From the NCBI GenBank assembly GCA_965222695.1, contig OZ244967.1, positions 434,001 through 498,000 on the forward strand: 64,000 nt of DNA, read 5' to 3'. The notes under the pieces were generated by a model. It was given only the letters and a program-made list of their open reading frames with translations, was not told where the DNA came from and did no database searches. The position numbers were made by a program, and so were the translations under genes. The DNA is from UBA7957 sp965222695 (lineage in GTDB: Bacteria > Pseudomonadota > Gammaproteobacteria > Granulosicoccales > Granulosicoccaceae). Shown in pieces: positions 42,487-51,977 of this stretch. Position 1 is the first letter of the stretch; each line of letters begins with the position of its first letter.

Positions 42487-44031
42487 ATGAACCATAATCG
42501 AATCATCTTTTTTGATACCACTTTGCGTGACGGGGAGCAAAGTCCCGGGGCATCGATGACCCGGGATGAGAAAGTCCGTATTGCACGGGCACTGGAAAAA
42601 ATGCGGGTCGACGTGATCGAAGCAGGATTTCCAGCCGCCAGTCCGGGTGATTTCGAAGCTGTTAAAGCGGTATGCGATGCGGTTAAAGAAAGTACGATAT
42701 GCGGTTTGTCGCGAGCCAATATGAAAGATGTAGACCGTGCAGGAGAAGCCTTAACGACAGCAGCGTCAAGCCGAATTCATACCTTTATTGCCACCTCACC
42801 GATCCATATGCAGATGAAATTGCAAATGACACCGGATCAGGTGGTCGATCAAGCCGTGGCCGCAGTCAAGCGCGCGGGACAATATACCGATAATATCGAG
42901 TTCTCCGCTGAAGATGCCGGCCGTTCGGCGCCGGATTTTTTATGCCGTATCTTTGAAGCCGTTATTGCAGCGGGTGCAACAACAGTTAATGTTCCCGACA
43001 CGGTCGGATACACTATGCCGAGCCAGTTTGCCGGTTTGATCGCCGATTTGATGAACAGAATTCCCAATATTGACCGGGCGGTTATGTCCGTTCATTGCCA
43101 CAACGATTTAGGCCTGGCAGTCGCCAATTCCCTGGCAGCCGTCGACACCGGAGCACGGCAGGTTGAGTGCACGATCAATGGATTGGGCGAGCGTGCCGGT
43201 AATGCCTCTCTGGAAGAGATAGTTATGGCGATACATACCCGCAGAGACTATTTTGAGGTGGAAACCGGGATTGATACTACCCAGATCGTGCCGACGTCCC
43301 GGCTGGTTTCCACCATTTCGGGGTTTCCTGTGCAGCCAAATAAGGCCATAGTGGGTGCAAATGCTTTTGCGCATGAGGCAGGAATTCACCAGGATGGCAT
43401 TTTAAAGGCGCGCGAAACTTATGAAATTATGCGCGCGGAAGACGTTGGATGGTCAAAAAACAGCCTGGTATTGGGTAAGCATTCAGGGCGCAATGCCTTT
43501 AGAAACCGGATGGAGGAATTGGGAATCAGCTTTGAAACGGAAGAAGCACTCAATAAAGCCTTTGCACGATTTAAAGTTTTGGCGGATAAAAAACACGAAA
43601 TATTTGATGATGATCTGCAGGCAATCGCAACCGAAGCGGATACAGATGCCTATAACGAGCCCTATAAGCTTGTATCGATGGAAGTGCGTGCAGGTTCGGG
43701 TGAGGAACCCCTGGCCAAGCTGACGGTTTCAGTTGAGGGTAAAGAAGTCACGGAATCCAGCTCCGGGTCCGGTCTTGTTGATGCGTCGTATTCGGCAATC
43801 AAAAAGATTACCGGCTCGACTGCACATTTGACGCTTTATTCGGTAAACGCCATTACCGGAGGGACGGATGCGCAGGGTGAAGTAACGACTCGATTGGAGA
43901 AAGACGGCAGAATTGTCAACGGCCAGGGTTCGGATGTTGATATTGTAGTGGCCTCGGTTAAATCCTATATTAACGCCTTAAATCGTTTGGGCAGTGCTGC
44001 TAAAACCCATCCGCAGATGTCCGGAGTGTGA
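42487..44031 (+). CDS. leuA: 2-isopropylmalate synthase
   Basis: 514 residues. It condenses 2-oxoisovalerate with acetyl-CoA, the first committed step to leucine. The catalytic and metal motifs are FDTTLRDGEQSPG (residues ~9-21), SVHCHNDLGLAVANS with the two metal His residues (~199-213), and NGLGERAGNA. The C-terminal ~120 residues form the leucine-binding regulatory domain. A leucine-rich leader peptide lies upstream, so control is probably both attenuation and feedback inhibition. Confidence 0.96.
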   Translation: MNHNRIIFFDTTLRDGEQSPGASMTRDEKVRIARALEKMRVDVIEAGFPAASPGDFEAVKAVCDAVKESTICGLSRANMKDVDRAGEALTTAASSRIHTFIATSPIHMQMKLQMTPDQVVDQAVAAVKRAGQYTDNIEFSAEDAGRSAPDFLCRIFEAVIAAGATTVNVPDTVGYTMPSQFAGLIADLMNRIPNIDRAVMSVHCHNDLGLAVANSLAAVDTGARQVECTINGLGERAGNASLEEIVMAIHTRRDYFEVETGIDTTQIVPTSRLVSTISGFPVQPNKAIVGANAFAHEAGIHQDGILKARETYEIMRAEDVGWSKNSLVLGKHSGRNAFRNRMEELGISFETEEALNKAFARFKVLADKKHEIFDDDLQAIATEADTDAYNEPYKLVSMEVRAGSGEEPLAKLTVSVEGKEVTESSSGSGLVDASYSAIKKITGSTAHLTLYSVNAITGGTDAQGEVTTRLEKDGRIVNGQGSDVDIVVASVKSYINALNRLGSAAKTHPQMSGV

Positions 44032-44086
44032 TCGTTGTGCTGTGGCTTTGCCCGATAGAATCAGGAAAAAACACAAGTCCGGTGTC

Positions 44087-44746
44087 ATGCTAGAACAAAA
44101 CAGACGTCAATATCTTAAAGCTATGGGTATAGACGTCTGGAGTTTGCGTGTGGATACCGGCGGGGAAGACAGCTTAGTGGTTGCTTCGAGCGACAGAGCG
44201 GCTCTCACAGCAAGGGAGATCCATTCCACCACCGAGCCGTATCAGCTTTCAACTTCGGAATTGGAAAAGTGGCTGGCTGAACAATGTCTTCTGAAAATCC
44301 GCAGCGGTGATGTCAGTGTGAATACACTGGGAAAGCCCGATGCCGAATTATTGGTTTTGTCCCAATGCCTGATCAAAGACAAGCTTACCCATCAGCCGTT
44401 CAGCGGTAAAAGCGGTGTCTTACTCAGAGCCATGTTGAGGGAATTAGACGAAGATTTCAGCACGGTATTGTTGGGTGAACTTGATACACCCCAAAATCAG
44501 GGAAAATCACTGACCGCTCTTTTACAAGGAAAAAAAGTCCGCGTGATTCTTTTGCTGGTTGATTTGCCGAGCCAACATCCGCATAGCGAGCTGGATAAAT
44601 TCAGATCACAATGCCTATGGCTAGAGCAACCGCGAACCCAGGTTGTGGTGAGTTTTCATCCAGAGTATCTTTTAACCAACCCGCAGGTAAAAGCACAAGC
44701 ATGGCGAGATCTTAAACGGGTACACAAACTGATTATGGGGGCTTGA
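44087..44746 (+). CDS. holD: DNA polymerase III psi subunit-like protein (HolD)
   Basis: 219 residues from ATG 44087; the open frame runs back into leuA but the extra N-terminus has no family match. Residues 5-20 (NRRQYLKAMGIDVWSLR) resemble the N-terminal clamp-loader-binding peptide of E. coli psi (RRDWQLQQLGITQWSLRR). The rest looks like a uracil-glycosylase-type alpha/beta fold ending in VVVSFHPEYLLTNPQVKAQAWRDL, without a glycosylase active-site motif. Longer psi proteins of this kind are known from Pseudomonas, as I recall. Its stop overlaps the rimI start, as holD-rimI adjoin in E. coli. Confidence 0.75.
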   Translation: MLEQNRRQYLKAMGIDVWSLRVDTGGEDSLVVASSDRAALTAREIHSTTEPYQLSTSELEKWLAEQCLLKIRSGDVSVNTLGKPDAELLVLSQCLIKDKLTHQPFSGKSGVLLRAMLRELDEDFSTVLLGELDTPQNQGKSLTALLQGKKVRVILLLVDLPSQHPHSELDKFRSQCLWLEQPRTQVVVSFHPEYLLTNPQVKAQAWRDLKRVHKLIMGA

Positions 44747-45222
44747 TGGCAGCGGTATTCGATAATGCCTTTTATATACGGCTTATGGAGCATGAAGATC
44801 TGGAACAAGTCATGATTATCGAGCGGACCAGCTATGATTTCAGCTGGAACGAGCGTATATTCCGTGATTGCATGAAAGCAGGATATTGTTGTCTGGTGCT
44901 TGCCGACCATGATGTTGTCCATGGGTATGGAATCCTGATGGTGGGGCCGCAGGAAGCTCATGTGCTCAATATCTGTATTCAAAAGGAGTTTCGAGGGCAG
45001 GGTTGGGCGCGCCACCTCATGTTGGAACTGATAGACATAGCGACACGCTCCAAGTGTTTGGAGCTGTATCTGGAAGTCAGGCCTTCCAATGTTATCGCGC
45101 TTGGCTTATACCGTTCAATGGGATTTAACGAAATAGGATTGAGGCCCAATTACTACAAGGCACACGGGGGCCGGGAAGATGCCATTGTGATGGCTTTGCC
45201 TTTATCGACTTCTTATCGCTGA
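44746..45222 (+). CDS. rimI: ribosomal-protein-S18-alanine N-acetyltransferase
   Basis: 158 residues from ATG 44746 (TGATG overlap with holD). GNAT fold with the acetyl-CoA loop RGQGWARHLM (residues ~85-94), the LYLEVRPSNVIALGLYRSMGF motif typical of RimI (Asn and Tyr active-site region), and a closing YYKAHGGREDAIVM. It acetylates the N-terminal Ala of ribosomal protein S18. The convergent fusion gene ends 36 bases away. Confidence 0.94.
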   Translation: MAAVFDNAFYIRLMEHEDLEQVMIIERTSYDFSWNERIFRDCMKAGYCCLVLADHDVVHGYGILMVGPQEAHVLNICIQKEFRGQGWARHLMLELIDIATRSKCLELYLEVRPSNVIALGLYRSMGFNEIGLRPNYYKAHGGREDAIVMALPLSTSYR

Positions 45223-45257
45223 ATAAACGCCGGTGTAAAATCGTCTGACCGATATGC

Positions 45258-48200
45258 TTATCGCCGTTTGCTGCTGCGATGCAGCTTCTGGTTCTGAATT
45301 TTCAGATTGTTGCTGAGGGTCTTATTTTTTCTGGTTCGGCGTTTCATGGGTACGACGGATGCCAGCGGCGACTGTTTCTCGTCGTGGCCGGTTTGTACTT
45401 CCCCGGATAGCGGTTTTTTCTTTTTCCGTAGTTTTGAGTCGGTACTTCTCTGGTCGGAGTAATGGGTCAGCGTTCCGTCGCGGTGCAGTTCTACGACATC
45501 CCCTGTATTGAGCCTGGCGCAGGCGTCCGTGACACCGACAACAGCAGGCAGGTTATATTCGCGCGCGACGATTGCTGCGTGACTCAGCCACCCACCAACC
45601 TCTGTAATGATGCCGCGTGCTTTTGGAAACAGCGGATACCATTGCGGGTCTGTCATGCGGGCAACCAGGATTTCGCCTTCCTCGAAATCTCCGATTTCGT
45701 CAATCGAGTGAATTACACGTGCGACACCTCTGACGGCGCCATCTCCCGCAACACGTTTACCAGCCAAAGCGTCCTTATGAATCTGGCGCATAACCTTTCC
45801 TGTCTGCACATCCATGGATTCAAGATCTTCAATGGTGAGCCTTGCGGGTGGAGATAGTGACTTCCAGATTTCCGCTTGATAGCGGCGGCGGACAATCATT
45901 CGGCGAGCGACATCCAGACCCTCTTCACTGTCCAGTCTCAGCGCCTCCTCTATACTGAGTTGAAAGATATCTTCTTCAAATCCACAACGCTTGTCCAATT
46001 CGGTCAGAAGCTTTCTGATTTCAAAAAGTTCCAGCATGCAAAAATGTTTTGCGTCTTCTTTCAAGGCCTGGAATCGATGGACTCTGTCCACACTGATGCG
46101 CAGCAGTTTCTTTTCCGGCAAGGGTGGCTGCTTCTCGTGATCAGGCCGTGGTCCTGTACCTTTTATGAGCTTAAGCAGTAAAGCCGGATCTTCCTCGTAT
46201 CTCGGCATGGACAGTTCGTAATCGAAGGTGCTACGATGACCGAAACAATCTAAAAACTGCTCGATATCGGATTTCTTAACCTCGTTTCGCGAGATAAGAT
46301 CCATCGCTTTACTCACTTGTGTCTGCGGTACAAAATTTAGATATTTTGCCGGATCTTCGCCTACCATGGAGAGCTTTGCACTCGCCGTCTTCCAATAATA
46401 ATCTGCAGCGATATTGATGATTTCAGCTTCGAAATAAGTTTCTCCTACAAATCTCTTAATCTGATAATCCAGTGTTTTCACCATCTCGGAAAGCGATAAT
46501 TTGGAGTAGTCGCGTGAATGATTCATTGCCGTGGATTTCAGCAATGAGGGTAAAAACTCTTCCCTGAAATGACTTTCGATTTCATCTGCATTGCGTGCCA
46601 GATTAAAGGCAGCTACGGCACCGGGCCCTTTACCCAGCCGGAGTTTTTCTTCCGATTTATTGATATAGGTTCTGCCGAAAACAGTCGTGACGAAGTCATC
46701 CGAACTGATATTGACATCGTAGGGTATACCGAGCTGTTGACATGCCAGATCGGTACTGCCACCGGAAGACCACAACCTTTGCATAAACGATGCGCTCATC
46801 GGCGTTGGGGCGGGAAGCAATTCGGATAATTCATTTTGCTCGAATACGGGATCGTCACTATCGACATGCGTGACCATCTCAAGCAAACGCAGTCTCTCGG
46901 CCTCGGAAAATCCGGTGGCTGAATTTTTATCACTGATCGAACGTGTAATATCGCGGGTTTGCAGCAGATAGAACTGACCTTCCGCATAAGCCCATTCAAT
47001 ATCCTGCGGATGAGCATATTTGTGTTCCAGCTCTCGGCCCATTTTCAAAAGTGGCTGCAAATCAATGGGGCAGTCCGATGTATCATGGCTTGTACCGGTA
47101 ATTTTCCCGTATGTGTAAGAATCGGGCGTGACAGTGCCGGACACCAGACCTTCGCCCAGTCCGGAAACAACCTCGACAAGAATTGCGCCGGTATTTGCCG
47201 GGTGTTCGGTGAACATGACTCCGGCATACTCTGCGTTAACCATTTTCTGAACAACAACTCCGCCCAACCCGGAACTTAGTTCTGACAGCCGATTACTGTT
47301 GACCTCATTGTTATAGGTTTCGGCTAAATCAGATGCGAGAGACCTGTATACTTCTCGGATAGCATTTATCAGTCCACGCTTTGAAACATTAAGAACCGAT
47401 TCGTAGATACCGGCAAAACTGGTATCGGAACTGTCCTCACTCAGGCCTGAACTACGAACCGCCACTCTCTCGGTTTTCAATTTGGACCAGAGTTGTTTTA
47501 ATTTCCGTGTCTCGCTGTCAGTCAGCAGACTCATGGACTTTGCGGATTGATCATCCGCCACCCTGATGCGATGAGTGATTTGGTCCGTTACCACGAATCC
47601 ATCCGGAACCCTGTATCCGGCTTCAATAAGTTCACCTAAACGAGCCGCTTTCTTTCCGGTATTGGGTAATAGATGGGCCACCTTCAGGGGAATCAGTCCG
47701 TCGTCAACGGGAATCTTGCGTCTGGATTCCGCCATTCCATCCCAGTTAAATCTTCTTGACAACGATTGAACAAGCAGGTTTTGACCAATGAGTACTAGTA
47801 GACTGAAAATCAGATATATATTGGCAGCAGCGTTCAGGGACTGCACCAGCGCGAAAAACAGGCAGCCGCCCAAGCCGAGCATCAGCGCCTTTTTGCGGGT
47901 GATGACCGCAAGTTGCTGAACAACTATAAACATAAACAGCGATGTTACGAGTAATGGCGTAACATACAATGGATCCGTTTCCGCCGGATTGCTGATCCAC
48001 AAAAAGGACTGAGACCATTGGCTCGAGGCTGAATTAACTACGGAAAAAAAGAGCAGAAGTAAGCCCAGTTGAGTAAAGGAGGCGAGCAGATTGTAAATGG
48101 GTTTAATTCTATGGTCCCTGTACAGCTTTAAGGTCGCTTTGCTGAGCGCACGGGCATGCTCGGAATAATCCCGCTTGATTCTTTCAAGTTCCGGTTTTAA

Positions 48201-49559
48201 GGACTTAATGACAATCTGATCCCGCTCGGCTTTTAGTGTCGGAGCCAGTAGTCCCAAACGGATCATTAAAACCAACAAAAATACGCCGGCGACATAATGA
48301 CCGCTTAACTCCGTCAGATAGTTAAGCAGGCTATTGAGTGGTACGGTGGCAATATCGATCAAGGTGGTGCGCTGATTTTCGACGCGCCAGTTCGCAACGT
48401 GGGCACGTTCTGCGGCCGGTAAGTAATATTCATTGGGTACCGTGTAGCGGCCGCGGAAATCACGGCCCATGCGATCGAGACTCAGTCCGATTAACTGTGA
48501 ATAGAAACAGCTTCTCTTGTCATAGCAAGCGGCAATTAACGGAACGTCGGGCAGTTGCAGCAGTTCACGTTCCAACGCTTCGCTGGTGAGAGCCCGCATG
48601 GTGATGTTATGGGCTCCGGGAAGGTGTTCGCCATTGAATTCAGCCGGATAACGAACGTCGATAAACTGGGCCTTTTCTTCCTCCACCAATTCGTGAACGT
48701 CCGGCGTGTCCAGAAGCGTATTTTTGTTTTTATAGTCCGCTATGCTTCGCAAATCATTGCCTGCGATACTGTATTCTCCATTGATCGGCCGCGATTCGCT
48801 AAGCCATTTCTCATAGCCTCCGATCATGAAATTACAAGCCTTTCCCTGACTTTGCAGTTCAGCGCACAGTTCGGAACTGCGATTTCCCGAATAGCATAGC
48901 AGTAGATTACTTTTACCGTTATCCGGGATTAAATCCGGATTGGCCAGTAGATCCGGATAGCGTATTTGTCGCGCTCCCGAAATCATTCCTGACTCCACTT
49001 CGGCGTCTTCACGCACATCGTACAGATTAACGGAAGAGCCGTCCCTGAGCCATTGCTCCACCGTATCCGTCTTGACGCCCAAAGGATGATCCAGTTGATC
49101 ACTGAAAGAAAGTGTTTTCAGACTGGTATCACCGACGGTTTTCCCGTTTTCTGTCGATTTGCGGACCAAATTCGTATGGAGTCTGCTGTTTTTAGCGTCT
49201 ACTGTATTTGAGTACTGCAATATATTGGCGGTCAGGGACGCAGCAAAGAGAATGAACAAACAAGCGAGTATCACGCCGGAAGATTTGCCCGCGCCCGGAC
49301 CTTTTTTTTTGTTTGCGCGCTTTTTGACTGAAAAGGCGAATCCACCGAAAAGCACACTGATGAGCCCCAGCAACTGAGCAATGCTGGCGGACAGGTTAAT
49401 AACCAGGTCGGGAGATGGAATGGCATAACTTTCTGTGCAGAAAAGCAGAAAATAGCTCAGCAGTAGCGGCTTTTGGAGGCGCCTTAGTATTTTGTTGATT
49501 GTCGTGTCCATTCTATGCAGATGCATCGCTCGTCTAATTATTAGTATTTTGTATATCAC
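45258..49559 (-). CDS. rhodanese x2 - YidC/Oxa1-like - PEP-synthase/Rph-like fusion membrane protein
   Basis: 1433 residues from GTG 49559, overlapping the upstream kinase stop; ATG 49511 is another possible start. Order: signal-like helix (30-47); helix 54-78; basic loop; helix 95-115; rhodanese 1 (165-255, loop CYSGNRS, Cys222); rhodanese 2 (285-385, loop CYDKRSC, Cys345); YidC/Oxa1-like domain (405-605) with groove Arg434 and a charged hairpin; ATP-grasp pyruvate/PEP-binding domain (630-875: RVAVRSSGLSED, MFTEHPA, PQDIEWA, LLQTR); a middle domain starting ELLPAPTP; phosphohistidine domain (GGWLSHAAIVARE, His1327); and a 68-residue Lys/Arg-rich tail. The PEP-binding TIM barrel of PEP synthase is absent, as in rifampicin phosphotransferases. 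The positive-inside rule puts the rhodaneses in the periplasm and the ATP-grasp part in the cytoplasm. The substrate is unknown. Confidence 0.8.
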   Translation of the reverse strand: MIYKILIIRRAMHLHRMDTTINKILRRLQKPLLLSYFLLFCTESYAIPSPDLVINLSASIAQLLGLISVLFGGFAFSVKKRANKKKGPGAGKSSGVILACLFILFAASLTANILQYSNTVDAKNSRLHTNLVRKSTENGKTVGDTSLKTLSFSDQLDHPLGVKTDTVEQWLRDGSSVNLYDVREDAEVESGMISGARQIRYPDLLANPDLIPDNGKSNLLLCYSGNRSSELCAELQSQGKACNFMIGGYEKWLSESRPINGEYSIAGNDLRSIADYKNKNTLLDTPDVHELVEEEKAQFIDVRYPAEFNGEHLPGAHNITMRALTSEALERELLQLPDVPLIAACYDKRSCFYSQLIGLSLDRMGRDFRGRYTVPNEYYLPAAERAHVANWRVENQRTTLIDIATVPLNSLLNYLTELSGHYVAGVFLLVLMIRLGLLAPTLKAERDQIVIKSLKPELERIKRDYSEHARALSKATLKLYRDHRIKPIYNLLASFTQLGLLLLFFSVVNSASSQWSQSFLWISNPAETDPLYVTPLLVTSLFMFIVVQQLAVITRKKALMLGLGGCLFFALVQSLNAAANIYLIFSLLVLIGQNLLVQSLSRRFNWDGMAESRRKIPVDDGLIPLKVAHLLPNTGKKAARLGELIEAGYRVPDGFVVTDQITHRIRVADDQSAKSMSLLTDSETRKLKQLWSKLKTERVAVRSSGLSEDSSDTSFAGIYESVLNVSKRGLINAIREVYRSLASDLAETYNNEVNSNRLSELSSGLGGVVVQKMVNAEYAGVMFTEHPANTGAILVEVVSGLGEGLVSGTVTPDSYTYGKITGTSHDTSDCPIDLQPLLKMGRELEHKYAHPQDIEWAYAEGQFYLLQTRDITRSISDKNSATGFSEAERLRLLEMVTHVDSDDPVFEQNELSELLPAPTPMSASFMQRLWSSGGSTDLACQQLGIPYDVNISSDDFVTTVFGRTYINKSEEKLRLGKGPGAVAAFNLARNADEIESHFREEFLPSLLKSTAMNHSRDYSKLSLSEMVKTLDYQIKRFVGETYFEAEIINIAADYYWKTASAKLSMVGEDPAKYLNFVPQTQVSKAMDLISRNEVKKSDIEQFLDCFGHRSTFDYELSMPRYEEDPALLLKLIKGTGPRPDHEKQPPLPEKKLLRISVDRVHRFQALKEDAKHFCMLELFEIRKLLTELDKRCGFEEDIFQLSIEEALRLDSEEGLDVARRMIVRRRYQAEIWKSLSPPARLTIEDLESMDVQTGKVMRQIHKDALAGKRVAGDGAVRGVARVIHSIDEIGDFEEGEILVARMTDPQWYPLFPKARGIITEVGGWLSHAAIVAREYNLPAVVGVTDACARLNTGDVVELHRDGTLTHYSDQRSTDSKLRKKKKPLSGEVQTGHDEKQSPLASVVPMKRRTRKNKTLSNNLKIQNQKLHRSSKRR

Positions 49560-51868
49560 TACGCTGCTTTTTGAGCGCTATTACCGGAAAGGTTTTCTAC
49601 ATTGGTCCGGGCTAACTCAATTTTGTCAGCTAACCAGTGAGTAATTTTTTCTTCCAGGGCCTCTGCCTCGAACGGCTTAGAGAGATAGTCGTCCATTCCC
49701 GCGTTCAGGCATTTTTCAGCATCTCCAGTCATTGCATTAGCCGTTAGTGCGATGATAGGTGTGTTACAAAGTTCCGAATCCAACAGTCGAATTTGTTTTG
49801 TGGCTTCGTAGCCATCCAGAACCGGCATTTGGCAGTCCATAAATACAAGGTCATACTGATCGGATTGCAACAGGGCTAATCCTTCCTTACCATTATCGGC
49901 GACATCGGCATGAAATCCTAGCATGTCCAGCATTCCGAGCGCGACTTCCTGGTTGACTACGTTATCCTCAACCACGAGTATTTTTATATCTGCATACAAA
50001 ATGTCTTTTTTGATATCACCTTTGGATGCTTCTTGATCAGCTCCGACCTCCAGATCAACCGAATGTGCCACCATAGTCAGCAATTCACTGCTTCGAACCG
50101 GCTTTGTAATCTGGCCGGAAATGCGCGGATTGTTGTGAGGGTACAGGTCCGGAAGTTGCTCGACCACGCTTGTCATGGGAATGAGTTTAATATTGTCGTA
50201 GGCTGGATCCGCCTCTATGCAGCGGACAAAAACATCACCCGGCATATCAGACAATTTTGCGTTAAAGACGATAAGATCAATAGGGCAGTCATTATTATCC
50301 GCGTTGCGGATCCAATCGAGCGCCAATTTTCCGCTATGATGAGAATTGCATTCCATCCGGTGAGAATTCAGTATCAGGCTCAGCTTTTCGCGGTTGCTAT
50401 TGTTTGGTTCCAGTATCAGCGCCCGTAAACCTTGGAGTTGTTTGTAGAATATCGGATCTTCAGAATCGGTCTCGACCGGAGGCAATTCCAGTTCAAACCA
50501 GAATACACTGCCTTTACCGATTTCGGAAACTACATGGAACTTGCCATTCATCCCCTCGATTAATTCTTTGGAAATAGCCAATCCAAGGCCTGTACCTCCA
50601 TATTGCCGTGTGGTGGAACCGTCGGCCTGAGCGAATGATTCAAAAATCCGTGACAGGGCTTCTTCGCTTATTCCAACTCCGGTATCAACTACAGAGAATC
50701 GCAAGCGATGGGAATCGGGGGTGTCGTCCGCAAAAGATATTTGAACTGTCACCTCACCTTCGGTTGTAAATTTGACGGCATTACCGAGCAGATTGGTCAG
50801 AACCTGTCTGATCCTTGTAGGATCACCTGTGACTTTCTTTGGTATGTCTTTTTCAAAATTGCATAAAATCTCAAGCTTCTTGGTGTGTGCTTGTTCAGCC
50901 AATACTTCGGTACAGTCTTCGACTAGAGAATACAAATCAAACTCGATGGTCTCAAATTCAAGCTTTCCTGCTTCGATCTTTGAAAAATCCAGAATATCAT
51001 TAATCAATGTCAATAGACTTCTGCCTGACGAGGTGGCTATCTTAATCGCTTCTTGCTGTTCCGGATTAAGATCCGTTCCTCGAACGATATTGAGCATGCC
51101 CAGCACCCCGTTCATCGGCGTGCGAAGTTCATGGCTCATATTGGCGAGAAATTCGGACTTGGCTCGTGATGCCTCCTGTAACTCGATTTCCTTTTGTTTT
51201 CGAAGTTCGAGTATATTTCCAAGTTCGTTTACGGTTTCCCCGAGGTTTTGTAACTCTCTTGAGGCTGCAACGACCAAACTGTCCATGGCCTCGTTTTTCT
51301 GGAGTTTTTCAAGGTGGGAGTGAATATCCCGGATTGGCTTAACGACAAGCGTATTGATAATAAAAACTACAATAAGCGTTAACACCGCGAAGGTACTTAC
51401 TGCGAACAGTCTGATTTTATTGACGTGGTCCCTGATTTCCACGAGTTGTTGGCGTACGTCCCAGACGACGGAAATTCGGCCGAAACTTTCTTCTTCTAAC
51501 AGGATATCGTGAGAATAATCCAGCAACACCGCCTCTGCAGCGGAGGACTCCTTATTTTCCCAACCGGTTAATAAATCTCCATATTCATTTTGTATCGTTA
51601 CAGAATAAACATCCGAATCGTTGTCCACCAACTGCTTGATAATGGTGTCCAGGACCGGCCGGTCCTCACTCACTATGGCGTCAAGTGAAGTTGCAGATAA
51701 CATCGCTACCAGTTTTTGAGTCTGGTAAGAAAAGTTTTTTTCAAAGGTTCGTGTTTGCATTTCGCGCACTAATTCGCCCGCGAATATGCCCACTGCCATA
51801 ATAGTACAACCAAGGACTACTATAATCTGGCGTCGGATCGGCCAGTTCTTAAACAAACGTGCAAGCAT
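49559..51868 (-). CDS. membrane hybrid sensor histidine kinase
   Basis: 769 residues. TM1 (residues ~12-32), a periplasmic sensor of ~115 residues, TM2 (~154-176), HAMP (~177-225), then HisKA with phospho-acceptor His246 (NMSHELRTPMNG). HATPase (~350-470; N box LLGNAVKFT, DTGVGIS, GGTGLGLAI) follows, then a degenerate receiver (~485-600, where the phospho-Asp position reads VFNAK), and a true receiver (~630-750; VVEDN, FMDCQMPVLDG). No HPt domain or DNA-binding output, so a separate HPt is needed. The divergently encoded kinase has one. It lies between the PhnD-like binding protein and the fusion protein; the binding protein may present its ligand to this sensor. Confidence 0.92.
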   Translation of the reverse strand: MLARLFKNWPIRRQIIVVLGCTIMAVGIFAGELVREMQTRTFEKNFSYQTQKLVAMLSATSLDAIVSEDRPVLDTIIKQLVDNDSDVYSVTIQNEYGDLLTGWENKESSAAEAVLLDYSHDILLEEESFGRISVVWDVRQQLVEIRDHVNKIRLFAVSTFAVLTLIVVFIINTLVVKPIRDIHSHLEKLQKNEAMDSLVVAASRELQNLGETVNELGNILELRKQKEIELQEASRAKSEFLANMSHELRTPMNGVLGMLNIVRGTDLNPEQQEAIKIATSSGRSLLTLINDILDFSKIEAGKLEFETIEFDLYSLVEDCTEVLAEQAHTKKLEILCNFEKDIPKKVTGDPTRIRQVLTNLLGNAVKFTTEGEVTVQISFADDTPDSHRLRFSVVDTGVGISEEALSRIFESFAQADGSTTRQYGGTGLGLAISKELIEGMNGKFHVVSEIGKGSVFWFELELPPVETDSEDPIFYKQLQGLRALILEPNNSNREKLSLILNSHRMECNSHHSGKLALDWIRNADNNDCPIDLIVFNAKLSDMPGDVFVRCIEADPAYDNIKLIPMTSVVEQLPDLYPHNNPRISGQITKPVRSSELLTMVAHSVDLEVGADQEASKGDIKKDILYADIKILVVEDNVVNQEVALGMLDMLGFHADVADNGKEGLALLQSDQYDLVFMDCQMPVLDGYEATKQIRLLDSELCNTPIIALTANAMTGDAEKCLNAGMDDYLSKPFEAEALEEKITHWLADKIELARTNVENLSGNSAQKAA

Positions 51869-51977
51869 GATATACCTGTCTTATAGTTCTGGTTTTTATC
51901 AGTCACCCCTATCTTTTGGGGTGATGCTTATTTATTTACTTTACTTCCGTGCTGGTGTCGGTCTGATAACCGATGAT

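Noticed and set aside
43994..44086. Longer N-terminus for the psi-like gene overlapping leuA
   Set aside because: The extension encodes a peptide from the leuA end in another frame; the conserved psi peptide begins just after ATG 44087.
45223..45257. Terminator between rimI and the convergent fusion gene
   Set aside because: The 35-base gap has only weak pairing and no T-run.
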